A DNA stretch of 64,000 nucleotides, taken from Chryseobacterium sp. 52. Its GTDB lineage: Bacteria > Bacteroidota > Bacteroidia > Flavobacteriales > Weeksellaceae. Below, in pieces: positions 8,668 to 18,300 of the stretch. The DNA is taken from NCBI RefSeq assembly GCF_002754245.1, contig NZ_PEEX01000001.1:1344001-1408000 (forward strand), read 5' to 3'. The position numbers and the translations under genes were made by a program. The notes under the pieces were generated by a model, which saw nothing but the letters and a program-made list of their open reading frames with translations, did no database searches and was not told the origin of the DNA. Positions within the stretch are counted from its first letter, which is position 1. Each line of letters begins with the position of its first letter.

Positions 8668-9114
8668 TTATAAATAAATTTTGTTGTGATATTGTTCAAG
8701 CTGATTTTCGATTTCTTCCAGGTGGACCAGATCTTTCGGTTCCGGCAGATAGATGTTTAGAGTTTTTACTGAATAATTCCTGAATCTTTCAATGGCAGTA
8801 GACATTTCTTTTGTGTCAAGTTCTGTAGTGCTTCGCCAACGCTCCCGGACTTCTCCTGTTTTATAGTTGATGAATTCAGTAATAAATAAATCTCGGTTTA
8901 CTATCCTCTTGAAATGTTCCTGTTTTATTTCTTCAAGGGTGTCACCATATTCTAAAGCATACCAACCAAGAATTAAATGCAGATAGTTGTTTTGACTGTA
9001 GGTCCTGTTTCTCCTTTTTTCCAAAACTTCAATTTTTGCTTTTTTTTCTAACAGGTTTTTCACTCTGTCGATTGCTTTCTTTCTCATATCTGGGTTGGAA
9101 GTGTCGAAAATCAT
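8668..9114 (-). CDS. NinB-like recombination mediator
   Basis: A 148-residue protein that resembles the NinB family of phage recombination proteins: basic N-terminus, then SQNNYLHLILGWYALEYGDT and RSTTELDTKEMSTAIERFR, the region that in NinB carries the conserved S/T-T-x-L-x-x-x-E-M helix. NinB (Orf) binds single-stranded DNA and SSB and helps load recombinases. It lies close to a YqaJ exonuclease, consistent with a Red-like recombination module. Confidence 0.6.
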   Translation of the reverse strand: MIFDTSNPDMRKKAIDRVKNLLEKKAKIEVLEKRRNRTYSQNNYLHLILGWYALEYGDTLEEIKQEHFKRIVNRDLFITEFINYKTGEVRERWRSTTELDTKEMSTAIERFRNYSVKTLNIYLPEPKDLVHLEEIENQLEQYHNKIYL

Positions 9115-9132
9115 TTTAGTTTTTTATATAGG

Positions 9133-9399
9133 TTAATCGCAATATGATCTATTACAATGAGGGCATCCAGTTACTAACTCCCTTCCAGCTTTTTCAACTG
9201 AAATACCAGTCACATAGTCTGGATATTTTACGCCATTCCATTCACTGCCTTTATGATTAACAGCTTCATATATGTTCCTGCTGCAACTCCAACATCTACC
9301 ACTAGTTGGGGCGAAATGAGGAGAGGGATTTTCATCACAGTATTGTTTTTGAGCCTTAGCAGCTTCAACAATGTTGAATGTTTTATTTTCAGTATTCAT
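9133..9399 (-). CDS. Zinc-ribbon-like small phage protein, 88 aa
   Basis: An 88-residue protein with Cys pairs CWSC (residues about 36-39) and CPHC (about 79-82) near the end, plus a further Cys, suggesting a zinc-stabilised fold. Function unknown; may bind nucleic acid. Confidence 0.55.
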   Translation of the reverse strand: MNTENKTFNIVEAAKAQKQYCDENPSPHFAPTSGRCWSCSRNIYEAVNHKGSEWNGVKYPDYVTGISVEKAGRELVTGCPHCNRSYCD

Positions 9400-9400
9400 T

Positions 9401-10126
9401 TTATATAGTATTTAAAAGTTGTTGTTTATGTTTTTCGGCCAGTGATAATCGGATTTTGGCTTTTTCAATATATCCTTCATTCCTAAGGATTTCAATGACA
9501 AAAAGATGAAGTTCTTTGTTCGTGAAGCGATCATCATAATCAATGAAGTAGCAGCGTTTTCTTCCGGTTGACAGGAGGTTTCCTTGAATTTGACAGTAAA
9601 TATCCTTTTCATGTTTCTTGAAATCCTCTTCACTCTTAATATTTTTAATTCTAAAAAGATGTGTTTTACTATCTGGACATTTCACCTCAGCAATATCTTC
9701 TTCTCCAATTAATCCATCCGGGGTTCCTCCGAAATAAGAACACAACTGGATGAATTGTTGATCAGATCCGGTAGCAATACATTTAACTCCATACTTTTCC
9801 TCGAAAGCAGCAATTCCTTCAAGCTCCTTTTCATTTCCTCGGTCCATGGAATCATTGGAGAATTTTTTTATACACCGACCATCTGTAAGAATTTCAAGTG
9901 CCTTTTCTTCAATGTATGTCAACGCTCCTTTGGGTAATTCGTTGATCTTATCTTCGTATGTCATTAATCTGCCAAGCTCAGAAGATGTAAATTTTCCCAG
10001 GCGGGATTTAAACCATTCTTCACGCTTTATTTCAGCATCTGACATCTGATCCATTGAAGCCAGAGCCGACTGATGTTCGGCTCTTAATGCTTCAAAATCT
10101 ACAACAATGTTATCCCTCGTCAGCAT
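9401..10126 (-). CDS. YqaJ-type viral exonuclease
   Basis: A 241-residue member of the PD-(D/E)XK lambda-exonuclease superfamily. Visible motifs: EWFKSRLGKFTSSELGRL (substrate-binding R/S), NDSMDRGNEKELEGIAAFE (conserved G-x-E), the metal-binding GGTPDG, and the catalytic IAEVKCPDS. Such enzymes resect double-stranded DNA ends to 3' overhangs for annealing by a partner. The small gene upstream (10110-10544) and the NinB-like protein are the likely partners. The start overlaps the upstream gene by 17 nt. Confidence 0.85.
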   Translation of the reverse strand: MLTRDNIVVDFEALRAEHQSALASMDQMSDAEIKREEWFKSRLGKFTSSELGRLMTYEDKINELPKGALTYIEEKALEILTDGRCIKKFSNDSMDRGNEKELEGIAAFEEKYGVKCIATGSDQQFIQLCSYFGGTPDGLIGEEDIAEVKCPDSKTHLFRIKNIKSEEDFKKHEKDIYCQIQGNLLSTGRKRCYFIDYDDRFTNKELHLFVIEILRNEGYIEKAKIRLSLAEKHKQQLLNTI

Positions 10127-10544
10127 TATTGAATAGGTTTATGTTTAGTTCATCAACATCAAATAGTGGAATGTCATTTCCTCCAGTTGTTTTTGTTGAT
10201 CCAGTACAGGTAATTCTTACCCCTTGACCGATTTGAGTGTTCATTAGTGCTTGTACAAGAACCGTTTGACCCGCAACAAATGCTTTGATTCCATCATGTA
10301 ATTTTGCCAGGAAATACGTATTTCCTTTTCCGTCCGTTGCTTCTTTAAAACCAAGAAAGAAACATTCTACAGGCTTTCCTTGGTCGGCAATCCATTCTTC
10401 TTTTTTTTGGTACGAAACGGTTAACTTTCTGTTAGTGTCAGCGTTCTTTAATGCTCCTATTGCATTGGTAGAAGGCATTATAAAAGTTACTTCTCCATTT
10501 TTTGGATATAACTCAGCTTTAGGTTCTTGATCTTTGTTTGACAT
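10110..10544 (-). CDS. Possible ssDNA-binding (OB-fold-like) phage protein
   Basis: A 144-residue beta-rich protein with an acidic C-terminal tail (NLFNNADEG). Its position immediately upstream of the exonuclease and its beta pattern suggest an SSB- or annealase-accessory role. This is inference; no SSB signature is clear. Confidence 0.45.
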   Translation of the reverse strand: MSNKDQEPKAELYPKNGEVTFIMPSTNAIGALKNADTNRKLTVSYQKKEEWIADQGKPVECFFLGFKEATDGKGNTYFLAKLHDGIKAFVAGQTVLVQALMNTQIGQGVRITCTGSTKTTGGNDIPLFDVDELNINLFNNADEG

Positions 10545-10562
10545 TTGTATAAGATTTTAATG

Positions 10563-11765
10563 TTATTTGAAATTTTTAATTGCTGAAATTGAATCTGAAA
10601 TTGCATCCTGAATTCTTTTCATGGCGTTTACCAATTCTTCTTTTAATTTTTCATCTGTGATTTCAGGATCATCGATTGAATATTGTAAACTCTGTAAGAA
10701 TTCAACAGCCTTCTGCTTTTCTGGCTTTAGTGATTCCAGTCTTGCAGCTTCTGCTTTTGCTCTCTTTTTGGCATCCTCCGCTTCTTTGGCTTTCCTATCA
10801 GATTCTTCTTTGGCCTGTTGTTCAGCTTTTTCGGCAGCGATTTTATCAGCTTCCTCTTTGGCAATACGGTTTTTCTCATCCTGAATTTTTTTATTTTCAG
10901 CATCAATTTTATCCTGCTGTGCCTTTAGTTCAGCATCCTGTCTTTCTTTTTCATCAGCCAGCTTTTTACGTTGTGCTTCAAGTTCTGCCTCTTGATCAGC
11001 TTTTATTTTAGCAAGGCGGGCTTCTTCTGATTTTCGATCTGCTGCAGCCTTTTCTTCAGCCGCTTTCTGATCAGCCAACAATTTTGCCTGAGCCTCAGCA
11101 ATTTGTTTTCTTTCTTCATCCATCTTAATTTTTTCAAGCCTTTGTGCTTCTGCTTCTTCAAGCGTTTTAATTTTGGATGAAAGTGTATTTTTTATAAGCA
11201 TCAATTTTTCGTTGAAATCAAGTTCAAATTCTTCGAACTGAGAAACATCTGTTTTGAAGATATTCTGTTCAAAATATAACTTTAGTGACTCAATGGTTTC
11301 GAAAGAAAGTTTGTTGATCTTAGTAGTTGCTTCATCAATGATAGAATTGATTAAATTTTTGATGTTCGTTTTTCTTTCTTCTTCCAGACGTGCTTTTTCC
11401 AGCTTTTCTTTTTCCTTTGCTTCTTCCCATCGTTTAACCTCAGCTTGTTGCTTATCTTCATATGGCCTTGTTATAGCAATCAATTCTTCACTTACACCAG
11501 CAACAGCTTCACGAAACTTTTTAATCTTAGAGGCAATTAATTTGTCCTGATTTTGAATTTCCGTTCTTGCAGTTACAAGTGTTGTTCTGGACTTCTTGGC
11601 ATCATCATAAGTTTTATTGTCCGTGATTTCAACGAAGGGGTTGTCTTTCACAATTTGAAGCTGTTTTTCCTTCATCCCCTGTAATTCGGGAAGAGAATTA
11701 ACATTTACATTTTCGATTTGAAACAAGTTCTGTTCTGGCATTGTTGGTGTGTTTTCGTTTGACAT
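10563..11765 (-). CDS. Long coiled-coil phage protein, DUF1351-like
   Basis: I take the ATG at 11765 (MSNENTPTMPEQNLF); a frame 17 residues longer exists. The N-terminal 200 residues resemble DUF1351-type phage recombination-region proteins (KxRTTLVTARTEIQNQ, then KRWEEAKEKEK). Residues about 210-340 form an almost uninterrupted Ala/Glu/Lys coiled coil reminiscent of TolA. Likely a scaffold near the recombination module. Confidence 0.6.
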   Translation of the reverse strand: MSNENTPTMPEQNLFQIENVNVNSLPELQGMKEKQLQIVKDNPFVEITDNKTYDDAKKSRTTLVTARTEIQNQDKLIASKIKKFREAVAGVSEELIAITRPYEDKQQAEVKRWEEAKEKEKLEKARLEEERKTNIKNLINSIIDEATTKINKLSFETIESLKLYFEQNIFKTDVSQFEEFELDFNEKLMLIKNTLSSKIKTLEEAEAQRLEKIKMDEERKQIAEAQAKLLADQKAAEEKAAADRKSEEARLAKIKADQEAELEAQRKKLADEKERQDAELKAQQDKIDAENKKIQDEKNRIAKEEADKIAAEKAEQQAKEESDRKAKEAEDAKKRAKAEAARLESLKPEKQKAVEFLQSLQYSIDDPEITDEKLKEELVNAMKRIQDAISDSISAIKNFK

Positions 11766-11812
11766 TTTTATAAATTTTAATATTTGAATTTTGAAATAAG
11801 GGTGATGAAAAT

Positions 11813-11890
11813 TCACGGTGTTATATTGTAAATACCTCCGATGCTTCTGTAAAATTTTATGAAGCGTACCAATTCTTCATTATCTATCAT
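11813..11890 (-). CDS. Tiny phage peptide, 25 aa
   Basis: A 25-codon frame whose start at 11890 overlaps the upstream stop in an ATGA junction. It opens MIDNEELVRFIKFYRSIGG. Evidence is only the junction and position, so it may be spurious. Confidence 0.35.
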   Translation of the reverse strand: MIDNEELVRFIKFYRSIGGIYNITP

Positions 11891-12189
11891 GATGCAGCCA
11901 GGTATTGATTCTGTGATAACTTTCTATAATTACGGAACCAGATTGCAATCATTCTTTTTATCTGCTTATATGCTCTAAGAGATTTTCCCATAATGCCTCT
12001 TTGATTTGGAAAGTGCGAACGATAAATAATAAACTTTGATCCCTCGATTCTAATTGAATTTCCATCTTCCAGCCAGACGAATCCACGTGTTAAAACTTCT
12101 TCTCTTCCTGATCTCCATGTTACCATTTTATAGAACTGGAAATTGCGAACTTGTTTTCCTAAGATTGTTTTTTGTACATTTGTTCTCAT
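11887..12189 (-). CDS. Basic phage hypothetical protein, 100 aa
   Basis: A 100-residue, strongly basic protein with a beta-hairpin-rich first half (FVWLEDGNSIRIEG) and an Arg/Lys-rich helical end. Near the start of the early operon. Unknown function, possibly nucleic-acid binding. Confidence 0.5.
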   Translation of the reverse strand: MRTNVQKTILGKQVRNFQFYKMVTWRSGREEVLTRGFVWLEDGNSIRIEGSKFIIYRSHFPNQRGIMGKSLRAYKQIKRMIAIWFRNYRKLSQNQYLAAS

Positions 12190-12233
12190 AATGATTGACT
12201 TTAGCGAGTTAATTTTTCTACTTAGCTACCTGT

Positions 12234-12434
12234 TCACGCAGGTAGCTTCTTTATTTTATACTGTTTGGCAATTATTAATGCCTTCTGCAATTCTTTTGTA
12301 TCTTCTTTAGTTTGCCGGTCCGGGGCAATTACCACACTGCCCCGAATGGCTTTTAAGTCAGCTTTGACATGAGACAGATCAGTCTCTATTTTATCTATGT
12401 AGGACAAAAGCGCATCAAATTTATCTTCTGTCAT
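12234..12434 (-). CDS. Small phage hypothetical protein, 66 aa
   Basis: A 66-residue protein with an N-terminal coiled coil (FDALLSYIDKIETDLSHVKADL) and basic C-terminus. No function recognised. Confidence 0.5.
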   Translation of the reverse strand: MTEDKFDALLSYIDKIETDLSHVKADLKAIRGSVVIAPDRQTKEDTKELQKALIIAKQYKIKKLPA

Positions 12435-12444
12435 AATTCTTATT

Positions 12445-12717
12445 TTAAGGTTCTTGTTTTATAAGTTTGTTTCTGTTCGCAATCACTTTTTTTAGAGCTT
12501 TCACTACTTCAAAGTGATTCTTCTGGTACACTCTGGAGAATGCTAATCTTGCAGATACTTCAGATATTCTTAACATATCCCCGACAAGCTTCCAGTCTCC
12601 ACGTCTTTTGTCTTTAAGTAAATTTTTCAGACCTTCTAAGTATTCATTTTCCACCTTGGACGCATATGAATCTTTTCTTTCCATGGGGGTTTTTACGGTA
12701 TTTTCTATTTTATTCAT
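12445..12717 (-). CDS. Early phage regulator-like protein, 90 aa
   Basis: First gene of the lytic-direction operon, divergent from the repressor. I take the start at 12717 (MNKIENTVKTPMERK); the longer frame to 12804 would run through the operator region. The centre (GDWKLVGDMLRISEVSARLAFSRV) reads like a helix-turn-helix. A Cro-like or early activator role is inferred from position. Confidence 0.55.
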   Translation of the reverse strand: MNKIENTVKTPMERKDSYASKVENEYLEGLKNLLKDKRRGDWKLVGDMLRISEVSARLAFSRVYQKNHFEVVKALKKVIANRNKLIKQEP

Positions 12718-12764
12718 TAGCATTTGATTTTTTGTACTACTTTTGCTCTGATAACAGTACAAAT

Positions 12765-12821
12765 GTAATAACATTTTAATAACTGACAATAACTTTAATG
12801 ACAAAAGTTATTACATGTTAT
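12765..12821. promoter_or_regulatory. Repressor operator cluster in divergent promoter region
   Basis: GTAATAAC at 12765-12772 is the exact reverse complement of GTTATTAC at 12807-12814. Two more half-sites lie between (TTAATAAC at 12776-12783, CAATAAC at 12787-12793) and GTTATC follows. This is the expected layout for operators of the S24-type repressor encoded next to it, controlling both divergent transcripts. Confidence 0.65.
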
Positions 12822-12850
12822 CAATTTATAATGATTCTAAATAATGATCC

Positions 12851-13639
12851 ATGGACAATGAAACTTTAAAAAGAAAAACTGCAGGATTTTATAATTATGT
12901 AAGAGAGCGGGATATAAGGAATAAGGACATAGTCAATGCAACACAGTTTGCTAAAGGGAATGTTAGCAATTATATGTCTGGTAAGGTTAATCCTTCTGAA
13001 AACTTTTTAATAACATTTGAGAAAGCTTATAATGTCCAGCTAGAAAAATTTGAAAAATCTGGCATAGGATTTATTGAACTGGAGCACCATAATTTAAACA
13101 GAATAAACCCAACTACAAGTTCTGCATTAGCAGATTTGTCACGCATAACAAGAAAGCGTAAAGGACCCGGAGAAGGTCGAATTATTAATGATTCAGAGCT
13201 AGTGCCAGCAATTCAATATATTGTTCCTATACCTGGACAAGCTGGCCTTAAAAAGGCATTCTTTGCTCCTGATGAGTACATTGAAGAAAATTTTGATAAA
13301 GAAACTATTTTAGTTAGGCCGAAAGACAGAGGGGTTTATCACAAAATAGAAGTGGACGGAAATTCGATGCCAGGAATAGTAGAACCGGGGGATTGGGCGA
13401 GATGTGAGGATATACCAAAGATCTACTGGACAGAAAAAGGAACCTTTAAACCTGACAAGGTATACTGTTTAATCCATAGACATCTTGGAATACTATTTAA
13501 AAGAATTTCTTCCACATTTAGAGAATCAATTACATTATCATCTGATAATATAGATAAAGAAGAATATCCGGATGAAGTTTTTGATCTGGCAGAATTCTCT
13601 AAAATATTGAGAGTTGTTGTTGTTGAAAAAATATTATAA
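12851..13639 (+). CDS. CI-like phage repressor, S24 (LexA-type) family
   Basis: A 262-residue protein with an N-terminal helix-turn-helix (residues about 15-60, with NATQFAKGNVSNYMSGKVNP as recognition region) and a C-terminal S24/LexA-like self-cleavage and dimerisation domain. The catalytic serine lies in DGNSMPGIVEPGD and the general-base lysine is likely in GILFKRIS. It represses lytic genes and is inactivated after DNA damage. The divergent operators at 12765-12821 and its orientation opposite to the operon fit this role. Confidence 0.88.
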   Translation: MDNETLKRKTAGFYNYVRERDIRNKDIVNATQFAKGNVSNYMSGKVNPSENFLITFEKAYNVQLEKFEKSGIGFIELEHHNLNRINPTTSSALADLSRITRKRKGPGEGRIINDSELVPAIQYIVPIPGQAGLKKAFFAPDEYIEENFDKETILVRPKDRGVYHKIEVDGNSMPGIVEPGDWARCEDIPKIYWTEKGTFKPDKVYCLIHRHLGILFKRISSTFRESITLSSDNIDKEEYPDEVFDLAEFSKILRVVVVEKIL

Positions 13640-13914
13640 TGTTAGTATCAGATACACAAATATTAAAACTGCCTCAAATCTTGAAAGATGAGGGCCGGAT
13701 CAATCTCATAAAAGAATTTTATGAAGATACTGGTATTCCTAAAGCTTGGTTTTCGAATGTCAAAAATCAGGAGAAACGAGGAAGAGCTTTTCATTTTACA
13801 GCTGGACAGATCCAGGTGATCCTGAAGGTTTACAATATTGATGCTAATTGGATTTTTGGAATCGGAACAAATGTATATAGATCCGGAAATAAAAGATTAG
13901 AAAAAAGCCTGTAA
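13639..13914 (+). CDS. Small protein downstream of repressor, HTH-like
   Basis: A 91-residue protein whose start overlaps the repressor stop (TAATG). The pattern TGIPKAWFSNVKNQEKRGRAFHF and the GQIQVILKVYNIDANWIFG end resemble a Cro/C1-type helix-turn-helix. It probably modulates the repressor or excision. It is the last gene before the tRNA-derived att repeat. Confidence 0.6.
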   Translation: MLVSDTQILKLPQILKDEGRINLIKEFYEDTGIPKAWFSNVKNQEKRGRAFHFTAGQIQVILKVYNIDANWIFGIGTNVYRSGNKRLEKSL

Positions 13915-14053
13915 TCAAGGCAAAAATACACTCTTTAGAAGTTGAACTTTTGGCTGAACTTTTAAAGGAAAATATAAACGATCATTAAAATTATTAATTT
14001 ATAAAAGATTGATTTTCAGCACAATTCTTTTTTCATGACATACGGGGTACTGC

Positions 14054-14096
14054 CTCATAATCAGGTGGTCCCTGGTTCGAGCCCAGGTGGGACCAC
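14054..14096 (+). repeat. att-like repeat 1: 3' half of a CAU tRNA
   Basis: A 43-bp segment comprising the anticodon loop (CAT), anticodon 3' strand, variable loop, T-arm (CCTGG/CCAGG) and acceptor 3' strand TGGGACC of a tRNA, probably elongator Met. No matching 5' acceptor (GGTCCCA) exists upstream, so it is a fragment. It matches 19736-19778 at 42 of 43 positions. Its position at the end of the prophage identifies it as an integration junction. Confidence 0.85.
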
Positions 14097-14108
14097 TTTT
14101 TAAAAAGA

Positions 14109-14146
14109 AAAACCCTTGTAAATTAAACACTTACGAGGGTTTTTTG
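14109..14146. terminator. Rho-independent terminator
   Basis: AAACCCTTGTAA and TTACGAGGGTTT can pair (one G-U) around a 9-nt loop and are followed by a T-run. It probably terminated the intact tRNA gene whose 3' end is repeated here. Confidence 0.7.
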
Positions 14147-14359
14147 TTTTTATTTGTACTAAAAATGTACTAAAAGTAATTCTATTGGTTAAAAATACAA
14201 GTATTATATTTCTCTAAGTACTGCTTTTTAAAGAAAAGTCTTTATAAACCACAAACTAATTATTTAATCAATTGCCCAAGAAATTTAATAAATGTGTTAC
14301 TTTTTGTATTATCATTTCAGGATTGCAGTAATAATATTTTATTGTACAGCCAATAAATA
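14147..14359. other. AT-rich spacer, no gene seen
   Basis: Between the att-like repeat and the first minus-strand gene of the second element I see no reading frame with coding character, no repeat and no RNA structure beyond AT-rich sequence. Confidence 0.5.
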
Positions 14360-14563
14360 TTAACTAAAAGTTTTTAAAATTAACCAAAAGGTAAATGCAG
14401 ACGCTGTTGCAGACGCAAAAGCTTTTGCATCAGCAGGTCGCTTATCTTCTTTTATCGTACTAGATCGTTCTATAATATCTGAAATACCTCTTACAATACC
14501 TATTTCCATATTTCTAGTATTTCGTCCCTGTTTATTTGCTGCTTTTGTATATCCAATAACCAT
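14360..14563 (-). CDS. Hypothetical protein, 67 aa
   Basis: A 67-residue frame overlapping the upstream gene by 32 nt. The end (AKAFASATASAFTFWLILKTF) could be a single membrane segment. It may be a frame-shifted tail of the upstream gene rather than an independent gene. Confidence 0.35.
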   Translation of the reverse strand: MVIGYTKAANKQGRNTRNMEIGIVRGISDIIERSSTIKEDKRPADAKAFASATASAFTFWLILKTFS

Positions 14564-15008
14564 CCTTTAGATTTCTGAATTCTTCATAAACTTTGAGAAT
14601 ATATTCAAGATTATCTTTCTCTTGATTTAATAGTTTACCCATAAACCCATCAGATATAATATATCTTACTAATTCATCCTCAACATCATTAATTTCAATT
14701 TCCTCTTTATTAAGTTTATCTAGAACCGTTGGTGCTGTGGAAGAGATAAATCGGTCTCTTATATCAGCAGGCATTTTATTCCAAATATCTTTCCTATTAA
14801 CATATTCAGAAATATCAGAAAATGTCGAAATAGAAATTAAATCTAAAATATCAAAATCAAAGCTTGCATCTTTAAGAATATTATCCAATACAAAATTAAC
14901 TGTTTCCTTTTCTTTTCCATGAATACCATAAAATACTTCTTTCTTCTTCAATATTAACTTTTTCCACATCTCTAGCCAAACTTCATTATATGGATCAAAG
15001 TCTTTCAT
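14532..15008 (-). CDS. Hypothetical protein of the integrated cargo element, 158 aa
   Basis: A 158-residue acidic helical protein with no recognised motif. It lies downstream of the KAP NTPase gene on the same strand but is separated from it by two strong hairpins, so it is probably transcribed separately. Codon use is very AT-rich like the NTPase. Function unknown. Confidence 0.5.
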   Translation of the reverse strand: MKDFDPYNEVWLEMWKKLILKKKEVFYGIHGKEKETVNFVLDNILKDASFDFDILDLISISTFSDISEYVNRKDIWNKMPADIRDRFISSTAPTVLDKLNKEEIEINDVEDELVRYIISDGFMGKLLNQEKDNLEYILKVYEEFRNLKDGYWIYKSSK

Positions 15009-15115
15009 TAATGATTTATTATTAAGTATACTATCAACAATTAAATCAATTAATTTTATGTTACTATCTTTTTTAGTAAAAAAAGTTTGGACTTCTTACT
15101 TGTTAATATATAAAC

Positions 15116-15141
15116 AAAAGTATGCCAACTGGCATTCTTTT
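15116..15141. terminator. Hairpin, probable terminator
   Basis: AAAAGTATGCCA and TGGCATTCTTTT form a stem with a 2-nt apex (one mismatch) ending in a T-run. It lies just upstream of the 158-residue gene. Confidence 0.5.
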
Positions 15142-15270
15142 GTTATTTTGTTTTATTCTTTTTACAAAGACTAAATATTAATTTTATTAAAATTTTGTCT
15201 CAAAAATAGTTGCAAGTTCATTATGGAGTTGCTATCTCTTTTAGAACAAAAGCTTTTAATATTAGGATAT

Positions 15271-15300
15271 AAAAAAGAGTGTCAATTGACACTCTTTTTT
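15271..15300. terminator. Perfect palindromic bidirectional terminator
   Basis: The 30 bp are fully palindromic, centred on GTCAATTGAC and flanked by A6 and T6. It can terminate on both strands and separates the NTPase gene from the 158-residue gene. Confidence 0.75.
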
Positions 15301-15399
15301 TATTCGTTTATTTTTCTAACAACAATTTTATAGGAAAATTGTTGCTTTATTAAAATTTTTTTTCAAATGTAATTGCAAGTTCAAAGTTCTCTTTTTACT

Positions 15400-18300
15400 T
15401 TAATTTCTATTTACTGACTTTTCAACAGATCTACCCACAATCAATTTATCATCATCTTTAAAATATATATTAGCAACAAATCCATATTCCTTTAGATTTG
15501 TTAAAAATTGATGGTTTTGATTTGTGTTTATAACTTCTATATCATTTCCGAGAAGAATCAAAGAAAAAGGTTTTCCTAAATTTTTCAAATATTCTTTGAT
15601 ATTTATAGTATCTATATTATCCTTTTCAATATTCAAAAGAAAAATTTTATCCTCAATTGGCAATTTTGAGAGAAGTACTGCATCAACAAAATACTCCGAA
15701 TAATTATTAAATTTCAAAACTTTCAGACTTTCAATTACATCTTTAAGAAAACTCAAACTACTAGCTTCATACATTTCATTCTCAGTTAGATAATTTAAAA
15801 TTTCCATTTTAAGAGAAGTATTTATTTTAGAAGCTATAATCTTCCCCCAAATATCTATCGAAAGATCTAATGTGGCATAGTTTTGCTTTAAATCATATTC
15901 ATTTTTTTCACATAAATATTTTACGTTAACCTCTGACAATACTGATAAATTTTTAGAATTTACATTAATTAAATTATATTCAATTAATTTATTTATTCTA
16001 CTCACATTATTAATTACGCTTATATCATCAAAATTAAGTGTCATAGATACTATCAAAACATTAAATGCATTATTCGATATATCTGAATTTACAAGAGAAA
16101 TATTAAACCTGTCAATAATCTCTGAATTGAATATTGTATTTTCTTCTAAAGGATCATTTATACAGCCTTGGCTTAATGTATTGAAATTATCAGAAATATT
16201 AAGAAAACCTACTAACAAATTATCAATTATATAGTTTGTATTTTTATAATATAAAAGAACATTTTTCCAATTAGATTCAACCTTATTTAAAGAAAAAATT
16301 TGATTCCAGAATTTACTATTATTAATGACCGATATATCTTTTATTCTAAAATTTAATTTTCCAATTAAAGCCATAATATTTTCCTCTTTAATGATGACAT
16401 CATTAATTAATTTTTCCACAGTACTGTTTTCCTCTTCTATATTATTTTCCAACTTTAATAATACTTCTTCTACATATTCATTAATATTATTCTCAATATT
16501 CTTTTTCAAATATGTAATATCGGAACGGAGTAGATAAGAATAATTAGATTTAGTGAAATCTAAATTATTAATTTGAATATTATTAAGCTTATCAAGAAAT
16601 AGATTTACATTATTAATATTTATTTCATATAAATTGTGTTCTAAAATTTCTAAAAGAATCTCAACTATAAAGGTTTTATAACTGATTTTATTAAACTTAA
16701 CATCAAGGTCTTTTAGTTTATTAATAATTTCACTGTGTGTATTTCTTTCGAAATTATTAATCAAAAAATCATCATAATCATTAACAAATTTAGTAAGATT
16801 CTTATTTTTATTAAGAGAATAAATTATTTCAATGGTGGTATATGTAATTATTCTATCTGTAACGTCCTTTTTCTTCTTTAAATCAAATTCATCTCTAAGA
16901 TAAATTAAGTCCCAAAAGCCGTCCCATAAAGAAAATCGTCTGATAAAATCATTTGTTTTACCATATAGTTTTGAAAAATCAATATATTGATTTATAAATG
17001 CAATAGGCTTATCTCTTCCACTACTTAATGTATTAATTAACTCCTCTAACTTATTATTAATAAGATCGTCAGTTTTATAATTACTTAACAAATAAGAAAA
17101 AATATAAAAATTTAATACTGATTCTTTTTTAAAATTATTTATTCCTAACTCAGAAATAAAATTTTTAAGCTCATCAATCATTTCATTAAACTCAGTATTA
17201 TCTTCTTGAATAATCCTTATCTTAAGATTATTATCTTTCTGAGTTATTGATTCAGGATAGAAGAGTGAGATATAATTTGAATAATTTTCATTTACATAAT
17301 TACTCCTGATTAGCATTTTTAAGAGGTCATAATTATCATTGATTTCTTCAATTTTACTTTCTCTAGCAATATCATCTTCTAAATCAATTTGTGAATTTGC
17401 ACTAGTGATAATATTTGTAAAATAACTGTCAATTTTTTTTCTATCAGAATTTTGGAATAATTGAAATAATGATGAATTATTTATATTAGAAATACTCCTT
17501 TTAATTTCTCTAATACCGCTCTCATTGATAGATACTTTATTATTTATTTTATCTTCTATAAATTTTTTTCTTTCTCTATACTTAATATTATCACAAACTT
17601 TTTTCTCAATATCGCTAAACTTTATAAGATGTCTTCCAAGATAAGAATAATAAATTTCATCCATATCGACCATTTTTTCAAATAATTCACTTGTAGCCAG
17701 GTTTTCAAGTGTAGTTTGTATCTTATCCACGTAATATACTGTAGCACTTCGACTCTCTAATAATATTTCATATAAATATAGTTTACGTAAATCTTTAATA
17801 CTATTCTGACTCTCATTTAAAATTTCTTTATTCCCTTTTTCCAAATAATGAATTCTATTTTTCAAGTCATTACTTAATTCATCAGAAAATTGATGTTTCT
17901 GCTCGAAGATTTTATATATTATTCCAGATTTATTTTGTAAGTATTTAAAATCCAGTGGATATAAATTTTTCATTACGATAAGTGCAAACAAGCTTGTACC
18001 ACTCACATCTTTGTCTTCATTACTTTTTATCTTATAATAAGTCTTAAATTCATTAACTATATTTATAAGATTTCTCATATCATTTATATAGGGTGATACA
18101 TCATAAATAATATCTTCTACTAGTAATCTTTTATCTATAAATTTTTCTTTGAGTCTTTTAAGAAGTTGTGTATTAGAGTTACTATAATCAACAACAGGAA
18201 TTATAGGTATTATTAAATCAAAAAATTTAGTTTTTTCATTATTCTTACTGAATAATTCATCTTTTACAGCATAAACAAAAGTTACTTTTTGAACTATATC